Shown here one piece after another: positions 1 to 10,454 of a stretch of 64,000 nt of DNA (position 1 is the stretch's first letter; every line of letters starts with the position of its first letter). Source of the stretch: Dactylellina haptotyla (taxonomy: Eukaryota > Ascomycota > Orbiliomycetes > Orbiliales > Orbiliaceae); NCBI GenBank assembly GCA_031310005.1, contig CM062385.1:3224001-3288000 (forward strand), read 5' to 3'. The position numbers and the translations under genes were made by a program. The notes below the pieces were generated by a model, which was given only the letters and a program-made list of their open reading frames with translations, did not search any database and was not told the origin of the DNA.

Positions 1-11
1 GAATCTCTTTG

Positions 12-476
12 CTAGTTCCAACCCACAATTCCCTCAGCTATGACTTGTCTACTGTTCATCAAAGTCATCTTTCGCCCAATAATGCCTTGGCCACCAACTC
101 CAAGGTCAAGCCTTGAAGGAAGAGAAATTTCGCACGTATCTGTGCCGAAGAAACTAAACGGAATGCTTTGTAGAGGGGATTCAGCCACATCAGTGTCGGA
201 ATCTAGATTACCATCTTGACTATTAATTCGAGATTAGCTTCGTATTTTCGAGGTTTGAGTTGAGCAAGAAACCTACTGGATTATAAGACAGCAGGAGTTT
301 AATGAGGGGAGTTTGCAACTTCTCTCGAACAGAAAAGTGGCTCTGGTAGAGATATCCTCTTCTGGGTTTTGCAAAGTGATTTTTGCGTTAAATAAAGCAC
401 CAGATTGCCTCCCTTGTCCACTTAAAATCGCAATGGCTCCGCCCTCACTGATTCTGGAAGAATGACCGTGGCACAT
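12..476 (-). CDS. small hypothetical protein, two exons
   Basis: I propose a gene read from an ATG at 476, with exons 476-277 and 219-12, giving about 135 residues. The intron (276-220, 57 nt) starts GTAGGT, has GCTAATC as a likely branch site and ends AATAG. Joining restores an open frame that ends in TAG at 14-12. An in-frame stop lies just upstream of the ATG, so the start is plausible unless a further exon exists. The second exon has no ATG near its start, and is coding only if spliced. The protein contains a Gly-rich GVGGQGIIGRK stretch that could be read as nucleotide-binding-like, but I recognise no family. The codon choice looks normal. Its position at the window edge and lack of homology evidence keep the confidence low. 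Confidence 0.4.
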
Positions 477-1382
477 TGCAATTTAGGTTACACGAATACA
501 GATCGGTAAATAAAGATAAAAATGGCCTGTGTGGAAAGTTAAACTGAAACTAGTGAATCCTGTGGCGAGAATGTCAAAGTGAACCGTTTATTGAAATCCA
601 AAGAAAAGGGCTATAGTTTTATACTTAAAATATCTATCAGATTCAAGAACAAAGGAAGCATTCAAGCTTCAGCTCATAAAAATCGGGGATCTTACGAAGC
701 GACCTCTCTGAGCTCGTACCCGTATGCACTTTCCTCCCCGCTCTGAAAACTTGCTCACATTTCAGCTTCTGACAAGTCTCGCCTCGCCTCGAGGAGTCTT
801 CGCAACTTCCGAACTGCTACGCTAATGCACGTTTGGTAGTTGTTTCCACCCAAGCCCCGCCCCTATCTGCGCAAACCTGCTCAAGTTTTGTTGTCTACGA
901 ATCAGCTTGCGGCGTGCGACAGGGGCGTGTTGTGGTATGATCCGGACCAGGTGTTGGCGGACCAATTACAGGTAACAAGCAAGGACATCAGCAGGCACGA
1001 GAACTCCAAGTTCTGCAGCTACATCCCCTCATTGTTAGAAAGATGATAAGGTGTCTATGCGGTAAGAAAGTAGTCTCTACAATTGGTCATAATTTGCTCA
1101 AAGGTGACGTGATCAAAATATATCGTTACAAGAGTGATCCATCGGGAAGTGGAAGGCCTCGAGGGGCGTATGCTAGGCAAGTTGGCAACCCTCTGGCCGC
1201 TTTGTAAATGTATTTACTTGATTCGATTCTCATTTCATAGATTTCTCCTTTTCTAAGAGCTAGAATTCTTCTTTGAATACTTCATCCAAGGCTTAGTTTT
1301 TCAGTCCACCCTCTATATCAAACCCATTCTACCTATCACTAACACTCCAGTTTGCATCACGGCAACCTTCTGACTCAACGGA
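477..1382. other. intergenic region
   Basis: Only short frames without recognisable domains. The last 100 bases before 1383 are the CT-rich leader of the superoxide dismutase gene. Confidence 0.6.
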
Positions 1383-2087
1383 ATGGCGGAAACATATACC
1401 CTCCCAGCCCTCCCATATGCATATGATGTGAGTATTCGAGTATCTCCACCGACTTCTAAGAGAGACTTACTTCGTAATAACCTGATGAGTATTTCCCACT
1501 AACAATAATCAATTATAATCCAGGCGCTGGAGCCATACATATCAGCACAAATTATGGAGCTTCACCACTCGAAACATCACGCAACTTATGTCGCCAATTT
1601 GAACAAAACCATATCATCCCCGAAAGCTGCAAACACACAGTCAATGATTCACTTTAACGGAGGCGGTCACATTAATCATTCTATATTTTGGAAGAATCTA
1701 GCGCCAGCATCAACCGAGGACGCGAATACCTCTTCGGCTCCTACTCTCATACAAGCCATCGATGCGGAGTTCGGTAGCTTCACAGACTTTCGATCGAAAT
1801 TCAACGCTGCTCTCCTTGGAATCCAAGGCAGCGGATGGGGCTGGTTGATCGTGAAAGAGGATGGCAATCTTGACATCATCACAACAAGGGATCAAGACAC
1901 CGTACCCGCCGGAACCACCGCTATTTTTGGCGTGGATATGTGGGAGCACGCTTACTATCTTCAATATCTGAACGGGAAAGCAGCATATGTGGAGAATATC
2001 TGGAATATTATCAACTGGAAGTACGCCGAAACGAGGTATAAAGGGGGAGCTGAAGGAGAGTTCAAGGATTTACGAGCCATGTTGTAA
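1383..2087 (+). CDS. manganese superoxide dismutase, cytosolic-type
   Basis: Exons 1383-1427 and 1524-2087 give 202 residues. The intron begins GTGAGT, contains CACTAAC and ends CCAG. The protein converts superoxide to oxygen and hydrogen peroxide. Visible Mn ligands are His29 (MELHHSKHH), His67 (HINHSIFW), and Asp153 and His157 in the family signature DMWEHAYY; GSGWGWL is also conserved. It starts directly with the LPALPYAYDALEP core and has no basic mitochondrial presequence, so a cytosolic location is inferred. One oddity is that the helical hairpin between the first two ligands is about ten residues shorter than in typical tetrameric MnSODs. The fold and metal site look intact, so I call it functional. 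Family assignment is secure; metal specificity (Mn over Fe) is inferred from similarity to the eukaryotic MnSOD type. Confidence 0.93.
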
Positions 2088-5000
2088 TTACTCCATATAT
2101 AGCTTATTAGAATGATTGCCAATTTTTCTATACTATTCGTATACTAGATACTATAAGTCGAGTATACTTTCTCTGGATATGGACATGTTGGTGAGTAGTC
2201 GTGATGTATAGTCGATTAGATTTCGATCGCATGATGAGCCGTATAGGCACCTGTTATTAGTGATGATGTTAATCTTAGGTTTTCAGTTAATAAGCATTGA
2301 GAAATGAATATACTTCGTTATCGCCACGATAGAGATATGTATCTCACTCTAATTTTTATTAGTAGATAGCTAATTTTCAGTAGTACTTTGACAGAATGTT
2401 ATAATGGGTAATTATGCGAATGTAGCACAAATAGAAGTCTTAGGGTAATCTGTAAAGAATTATATCAGAGGACAGATAACTACATAGAAAGAATGGCTGG
2501 AGTCAATGCGCTTCTGCAGATCTCTTCTGTGTAACTTAAGGTTGAAAAAGTTACACTCTGCTAACTAATATTTGCAGATATTTAGCAGTATAATTTGAGC
2601 AGATCACGGGCCCTTTAGAAAATTATCGGTAATAGCGTGGTGTTTATTAGGCATATACAGGTGTCACGTCAAATTTTGACCACAGACCTCATGAATCCCC
2701 ATAGATACCAATATTAAATACCTGTGGGGCATGAATCTCATAGGCGATCCCACCGATGGTTATATTTGGCGGAATCCTGACGCGAGCCTCGTCCTATCTT
2801 AGCATATTTTATACCTTCCGAATCAAGCTTCGAACCAACCATCGAGGCAACCCGCACCAACCATTCTGCACCAAAGGTACATGTGGTATTGTCGTTTGAA
2901 CACCGTATAGTACGTTTGAAGATTACCGGGTTTTATTTCTTCATGAGGCAGCTAAACTAAAATGAAGGGGATAGGCGAGACCACGCGACGAATGTATTGG
3001 ATGCCACTAGTACCTGTCGATCCGATGGCACAAAATTTTAGCTCTTAAACTTCCGTCTTGACGAATTTGCGAGCTCATGCTGTTTGCGGCAGGAAGATTC
3101 GTTAGATGATTTGTCCCGCGGCAAGGAGCGCATTCGTATCGAAAAAAATAGTAACACCTGCCCAAGAGGCATTGATATTAGATGAATTCTGGGGACCGAA
3201 GGCTTGGCGAACTGTTTAAATCTTGAATCGTTGGCCGCGGGGTGACAGTTATGTAGCATCCAAATGCGGCATGAATCTAACAAAAGATCGAGATAGGTTG
3301 AAAGAAATCCGGGGATATTCGGCACCCCGTCATTTGAATTTTCGTTACCTAATGTCAAATAGCCGTGGCATGATAGCGATAAATGAGATATTAATGTGTG
3401 AGAAAATAGGTGATGAAGTTAGAAAAGTTGAGCTCGATACGTCTTGTCAACCTGCAGGCTCAATAAACTTTGCCGCATTGAAAGCCGATTATTAACATTT
3501 GGTCTCAAAGGGAATCGGCATGCCTTGGCAGCGGGGTACGCTAACAAAATATAGTATTCTAGGCTAGTCTATTAGCGACAGTAAAAGGTGCATGAACCCT
3601 ATGTCGAATATCACTTTTGAAAAGCGTGGCTAATCTCCTATGCATTGCAAATCGCAGACGACAGACGTATATTTAGAAATAATCATGAACACGCGTGTGT
3701 GAAAACCACATCGCCGAAGTGACAGGTCTATCGATAGAGACAGATAGTAGCCTACATGTCTTACCATCAAAAATAAGAAATGTCAAATTGCCAAGCTGAT
3801 GGCTGGCGATATGTCAATGCCCCATGGTTACAGCGCAAGGGGGCCATGCGACATCTCTGAATCACAGCTAATAAGTAGTTGTAACCGAGCTCCCTGGATA
3901 TCGGTAACTTCCATACCTACACCTGATGCGGTAGATAGAGTTGAGAGCGCACCCCGACTTCGAATCACGCATAGATGCCGATTGAGCATCTAACGTTCGT
4001 AGTAACGTTACTTCGGGCATTGTAGTTGTTCTGGGAGGATATCCTGGGCCGCCGATGGCCCCCAGCATAATTCAATCCATGCATGATGTAAATTCAACTG
4101 CCACCCGAAAAAAGAATAAGGTTAATCGACAGACGGCTGTCCGGCTTTTCGTGGGCAGAGCGCATGCAGCATGGAAGATTCTAAGGGTCCTGATGTTCAA
4201 TGCAGGTGGTCAGCCGAAAGGTGGAATTTTTGTTCTCCCGGCGATCTTTCGTACAGCCCGAGGCCCAAGATCGATAAATTTGTGAGGAAGAGCCGAGGAA
4301 ATCATGCATGATAAACTAGTACGCTTAATATCAAATTATATCAGATCTCCTCTCTGCAAATATTCACTTTAGACCTGCGCAGTGAGATCCTGCGAGATCG
4401 GTTCTCTGTTTTGTGGACTCTTCTGGCCTGATGTGTTGCGACGTGTGGAGTTTGGGTGGGTCTATTTTATGCGTTTCAAGATTTCGCGGTGTGGCAGCCT
4501 CCCGGCGCAGAACATTGCTCTGGCCACCCGCAGGCAGAGCTGCCTAATACTCGCCATATGATGAGAAATCTCGTCGAAACGCGCAGGAAAAAGAGGCAAA
4601 TGAATTCCTCGGGGACGGATTATCGGCTGTCAGACTTAGCTGCAACACAGCGATCCCATGAAACTCAATATTAGTTGTCTTGTAGACTTCGGGGCCGTGG
4701 TGTTGACTCGAAGTTAGGAGAGTTTGCGAGTTTGCGAGTGTGCAAGTTTTGCTGCGAAAAGGTGCCCCTGAGCCCTGGTACCTGTGGGGAGACTAAACGG
4801 CTTCATCCCACGATATCCCCGCCAACGATGGTTCGCTAACAGTTGCGGGCTGAAAGACGGCTCGTTCTCAATACGCTTGCCCACGGTTCAGGTTGGTCGT
4901 CGATATCGGTAGGAATGAACGAATGTCTGACCCCGCTCCTCAAATGGTTAGCCACGATTGAAACGGTTGGTCGCTTGGCGTGCGTCGCATGTTTGAGACC

Positions 5001-5948
5001 ACACCTTCCGAATCGCGCTCGAGGCTTGCGGATGGATTGATTCACCTTGCACCAGTTCCAGGGTGCCCACATCAGATGGCCCTCGATGGTCGCTACGGAA
5101 ATTATAGGCCCAGGTGGCCCCACCTGCCCTCGCAGTCTAGCGAGGTACCCTGCATCCATGTAGGTACCCTACCCAAGACTTATTGTGAGGTTCTATGCAT
5201 TCATGCGCCATACTACGGACGGAATACTTGCAGATCCTCCAAAATAGAGCTGACTGGGTTTAATGGTACTTTCGCCTTTTTTTTTTTTTTTTTTTTTTTT
5301 TGATTTCTCAACTAGATGGTTTGGAGCCTGGATCTTACCGGTGATCTAGCGCCAGGAACTCTAGACGGGGTCTCCCGTCGAAAGGCAGAACCGGTAACGA
5401 TCCACTGGTCATTTCCTCGATTTCGTGAGGCTGTGTGGGTTTCGCAACCTTTAGTTTTCTCGCAAATGAAATCGCTTTACGGGCAACGGCCATGGTCTAC
5501 GCCATACGGCTTCGGGTTTTCGTCCAATGGGTGGAAAACCATGCATTTGCTCTGTCTCGCCTTAGTGGCTTGATATAAGTATACACCTCACCCCCCACAA
5601 ATGAGCTTCTCTTCTCTCCCCATCCGCTCGAGCTACCAGAGCTTCAAGCGCCTCTCCACATTCTTTTCTACAACCTGCCGAATCTAAGCATTTGGCGTTC
5701 ACTCTTTTCAGCCTTTGCATCTTGATTTTGATTTAACCGATTACATTCTTTAATACTTGCTTGAATCGTTATAGTTTTCTGTTATCTATCACAATTTCCT
5801 AATAAAGAACCCTTTCCGTTTCCTTGTTTTCGGTCGCCTAGTTCGTCTGTCGACAGCTTTCCCCGCTTTTGTGTTATTTTTATTCTATTTAATACCTTAG
5901 CTTTGCGACTATAACGGGTGCTTTTGGAAGCGTCGTCTATCCGCCATC
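2088..5948. other. long gene-poor stretch
   Basis: About 3.9 kb. The frames present (for example 3223-3495, 4055-4285, 4456-4674) show no family, signal peptide or biased codon use. It holds a run of 25 T at 5277-5301, a short GTTTGCGA-type direct repeat near 4719-4746, and from about 5580 the CT-rich leader of the gene at 5949. Confidence 0.55.
5277..5301. repeat. 25-base poly-T tract
   Basis: An uninterrupted run of 25 T. On the minus strand it is a poly-A run and could be the tail of a retroposed copy, but no coding remnant is seen beside it. Confidence 0.9.
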
Positions 5949-8658
5949 ATGAAGATCGAAGCAAGTGCCCTATGGGCGTCCGTTTTAATTGGGCTGGCAG
6001 CTGCGCGACCAGCCTCAAAGGCATGCGACTCCAAGCCAAAGTCGACTAGTATTCCAAAGACCACGGCCCCTCAAACCAGCTGCAAAAGTTCTAAGACTAG
6101 TACCTATCAGTCTTCTTCTGTTACATTTGCTACATACAGTGGTCTTCCATCCGGTAGCCCGGTAGGCCAGGAGAGCATCGCCACGCTACTCCCAGGTGTC
6201 TTCTGGGACAAAGATTTGGATGATGTCAATAATTTGGTACCTGAATCTAGCTGCAAGTTGTTCTACGCCGAACACGATGGTATGTTGCTACACTGGTTGA
6301 ATAGCTTCTTGAATACCAAAAATAGTTTGCTAATTATTTCGAATAGATGCTAAACGCCCAGGTCAGATCGCCCAGGCTGACTATAAAATGAAATATCCCA
6401 CCGTGGCGCTCGAACATTCTCGACATGTTAAATCTGTCGGTTGTTCGAAACCAGACCACATGGATATTTCGTTCAGAAGCAGAGAGTCCTATGAATGGGC
6501 TAAAAAGCATTGGATCCCATTTAATGCCGCGACGAATGATACCATGGTATTCGTAGGAAAATTCAATGGTTGTAACCCCACCAAAGATGACGGAATGAGA
6601 AGCTGGAGCTTGGTGGACGATGTCACCTTTAACGATGACACTTTCGACGTCGATGCTACTATTCAGTATAGAGACATCAAAGAAGTAGTGGATACTGCGA
6701 CTATTAGATTCGGAAAGTACGTCCCAAAATCGCGACCACAGTCAGAAGATTCTGCCGCACCCGCCGCTCCTACTCCAGCAGGATACCAAGCCCCGTATTA
6801 CGCTTCCATCGCAACTCCCACTGCATCTGCTACTCCTGTCACTCATCATGGACAATACGCGGCGGATTATGGAAAGTGGGGCACTGATTTTGATGTCAAG
6901 AAAGACAACAAAATTGGATATGTAGATGCGTCCCGACCAAGCATCACTCCAGCTCCTCGGCCCATGGTTGTAGACAAAAGATGGGGCTGGAATCCTTGGA
7001 AGGATATCACTTCCGCTTTCCAGGCTGTTACTTCCGAGGTTAAGGATATTGCTTCTGGCGTTTCCTCCGTTTTTGTCGAAGCAACTTCTGCGATCGAAAG
7101 CGGTGCTCAAGCAATCGCTACTGAAGCTGCGGAAATTTTCAACGACTGGACCTCATATACCAAGGATTTAGACCTTCCAACCTTCAATATCAACGTTGAT
7201 GTCAACGACGGCGCTACCCCATGGAACCTTCCTGGACGAAAGTTACTTGACGATGTTGCTGGTGTCACGCTTTACTGTGTTAATTGCGGTGTGTCTGGAA
7301 GTGCCCACTTCTCTGCTAGTGTCACTTTCTCACTGCTTCATGGCATCGAAGCTGGCTCTATTGACTTCGAAGGAAACTTGAAGGCGGCATTTTCAGTGGG
7401 AATTGTGAACAACAATACAAATCTCGCTATTCCATGGCCAGGTAGCACTAGTTATGAGATCTTCAATGTCGGCCTTCCCAACCTTTATATTCCTAATGTC
7501 GTTACAATTGGTCCTTATATTGCACTTGACGTTGTTGGATCCATTTCAATTGGCGCTACCGGTCTCATCCGCGCCGGTTTTGAATTTGAACTTGAGAAAC
7601 CATCCTTCCATGCAGACCTTAAGGATATTTCAAAAAGTACCGCAAGTGGCTGGGAGCCAAAGTTCAAACCAATATTCGACATCAACGGTAACCTGACACT
7701 CAATGCTCAGCTCTCAACACCAATTTCCCTTAACTTTGGTATCAATATTCTGAAAGGAACGTTTGAATTGGCGCTTTCTCTCTCAGAAGCACCAACCGTC
7801 AAGCTCAGTCTGATCAATGGATTCGAGGGTGGTGTCAACCCAAATGCCCTCGATGACCCGACCACTGGACTCATCAACGGTACTTTCGCCCCTAACACGG
7901 GTACATGTCCTGGTTCTGTTCTCGGTCTCCGAGTTGGCCTTGACACTATTATTGGTATCAAGGGAACTCCTTTGACCTACCCACTCCTTAAGATAGATCT
8001 CTACAAGAATGAGTGGTGTATTGAGTAAGTTTTTCTGTCTATAAATAGTCATGGCTCTGAAAGCGAAACTAACAATTATACTAGACACAATCTTTGGAGC
8101 ATATTCGATACTCCAACTCGGAGAACTATCGACGCACCTAACCCAGGTTATTCCACCGGTCGTATCGACGGTATCACGAACGACTTGTCTCTCGTGAGCG
8201 GCGATAACGGAAACATCTACGTCGATTCAACCACTATACCCGAAGGTTCAAATGGTAACGATACATCCTATCAGTGGCTCCACTGGAACAATCTGGTTGT
8301 TGGTACCAAGAATGGCCGATTGCTCTATACCTACCCTGATGAGCTTTCTACATACGGTGTTTCTCGTTTCCGTGTTGCTCCGTGGGAACGACTTCCAAAG
8401 ACTGCGGAGCAGGTCGTTGTTGTCCCAAACAACAACGCTATGACTGCCTATACGGTCGGAAAGCAGGGCAAGACCTTGTATCCCGTTGCTTGCACCTACA
8501 AGAAGCAGCCTACCAAGGTCTTCCTAGTGACCGATCCTGTGGAAGGCGCTAAGAAGCTTGAGCGCCCAGAGTATCAAGATTGCCTTACTGGAGGCGAAGT
8601 CCACGCTTGTGGTTTTATTCGATGGAAGAGCACGAATCTTCAGGAGTTCGCTATCTAG
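5949..8658 (+). CDS. large secreted Ser/Thr-rich protein, DUF7029/DUF7223-like
   Basis: Exons 5949-6279, 6347-8024 and 8085-8658 encode 860 residues. The introns begin GTATGT and GTAAGT and end in TAG; the second has a CTAAC branch site. Residues 1-19 form a signal peptide (hydrophobic core ALWASVLIGLAAA). A Ser/Thr/Lys-rich segment follows, then a domain of about 120 residues (LFYAEHD to the GCNP region). After a Pro/Ala-rich linker and an amphipathic Ala-rich stretch comes a long beta-rich region with many Asn-Xaa-Ser/Thr sites, and finally a Cys-containing C-terminal domain. From memory the layout resembles fungal secreted proteins annotated with DUF7029 and DUF7223; no activity is known to me. 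The gene has a long CT-rich leader (about 5580-5948), typical of well-expressed fungal genes. A cell-wall or extracellular role is inferred. I see no GPI-anchor signal at the C terminus. Confidence 0.82.
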
Positions 8659-9413
8659 AATTCTTGCGGATGGAGTTGAAAACTTAACGCAATTTACTAT
8701 ATTGAGATTTATTTTATTGGAGCTACTGTGGAGCCGGACTTCTAAATACAAAGCTTTTCTTTCCAGGCTTGACTCATCTGTTCTGTCAGCGATCGCGATT
8801 CACGGGTTCTGGCAAATGGAATGTCGCATTGGGGAGACCTGAGCTCAGGGATTTTCTTTGTTTTCTCTTTAATGTTTTAATAGGGCGCTTATACCCAGAC
8901 TTTGTAGACGATACCTACTTGTTTATGCATGGCTGCCTGTAATTTACTACTCTCAAGATACCCAAATACCATCACAGTATACCCTGAACAGCGATTCTTA
9001 CGTGAAGCAAAACTCTTAAGAAAAATATTCAAAAATTTTTTTCATTGATAGGGTAGGAATACCAAGATATCGCTGTAAGTTACAGAGATCTGGTGATAAC
9101 ACAGATTTAGTGCATTTTGAATGTCCCAGCTATATTTCCAAGGCAAACAAAGAAGGGATATGTCTACGTAGGATGTGTTCATAGCAAACTCAAGAATACT
9201 CTTACCAGAGAATCCATTCTTAGTGAACCTTTTTACTAGACTATTAGATTTCAGAGTTGCAGTAAAGTACTTTTCATTGCCTATTTGCATTTTAACATCC
9301 AAAGATTCCAATGTACGCGGGAAATACAAGCGCTTAAGATTTTGAATAGTAAGAGTACTCGATGCAAACTTCCTGCATACTCATCTGCCATCCCCCCTCC
9401 GACAAGATCGCAT
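8659..9413. other. intergenic region between convergent genes
   Basis: AT-rich 3'-flanking sequence of the two convergent genes; no gene seen. Confidence 0.6.
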
Positions 9414-10454
9414 TTACCACCACCAGAAAACTCTCCACCAACTCCACCAAATCCATCCCCATCCCCAGTAGTAGCGGTAGAACCATCCGTACCAGTATGG
9501 CCAAAAGCAGCTGTGACAACGAATTAGTACGCTTCTAAAGATAACCAATATCTACGACTTAGAACTTACTATCCGCCGAATCGGCCAAAGTACCAGAACA
9601 GGGCGCGCCAAGATACGTAGAAGTTCCAAAGATAACGGTTGAAGTAGATGATCTCCCAAACTAAAGTTGCTCAATGTCAGCTCTCAAAATCGGGAAGGAC
9701 TGACTATCTAGCCTGAGGGAACATACTTAGACCAGCGCGACCCCAGATAAACCAAAGAGAGTAATAAATTTCAATCCAGATCCAACCGAGGTTCCAAACA
9801 CTTAATCATATGTTAGTAACATTCGCGAACCGAGATGAGTTCCGGGGCGGTATAACTAACAGGCTTGGATACCACCAGTAGAGATAACCTGCTGGAAGTA
9901 GCTTGAATTTGGCGACGGCGAGGTCAGCAGCCTTAGCATGCTCATCACCCCAGGCCTGAATGTGGCCGGCATTGCAAGAACTTGCACAAGTAGCATCTAT
10001 GGGTCTTGCATTAGTATGGACGCCTAATTATACTTGTTACAAAGCCGAATAGATAGAATGAAGGGTACTCACTATACTTGGCGTTAATGGCAACAACGTT
10101 ACTCTTGAGCTCCGAAATCACAGCGTCGACTTGTTTATCAGTCGCACCTGGGGTTCCGGTTGCTGGAGGGTAAGATGGTTCACTAGGAGGAACAATGGTG
10201 TCGGTAGTGGTTGGAGTAGCCGAGGTGGATGGTTTGGGTGAAGAAGTTGCGGAAGAGCTTGGGACTGCGCTGGATGGCGAAACAGTTGGAGAAACTGTAG
10301 GAACAGTCGAAACTCGCACAGTTTCCGTCACCAAGGTAGGGGCGACAGCAGCCAATGCAGTGCCTGAAGCTATGTTAGTCTGAATCTTATGTAAGGAGCT
10401 TTAAGTAAACTAACCGGCAGCCGTCGCCGCGAGGAGCGCACGAGTAAACTTCAT
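9414..10454 (-). CDS. secreted protein with Ser/Thr-Pro stalk and Trp/Tyr-rich C-terminal tail
   Basis: Six exons are proposed: 10454-10415, 10363-10073, 9996-9861, 9800-9727, 9660-9570 and 9510-9414, giving 242 residues. The donors are GTTAGT, GTGAGT, GTTAGT, GTATGT and GTAAGT; TACTAAC or TACTAAT branch sites are visible in introns 3 and 5. Residues 1-20 are a signal peptide. About residues 30-80 are a Ser/Thr/Pro-rich, probably O-glycosylated stalk. Residues 84-146 are a helical segment with Cys114 and Cys118. Residues 148-242 are about half aromatic (24 Trp, 15 Tyr, 9 Phe). Without splicing of the last intron the frame stops at a TAG at 9571-9569 (210 residues). Intron 1 also has an in-frame alternative acceptor six bases upstream. 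A different frame through exons 4-6 is also open and would give a Gly/Ser-rich tail, but it needs weak donors (GTTATC, GTCTAA). I recognise no family. The N-terminal half is firm; the tail is less so. Confidence 0.62.
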
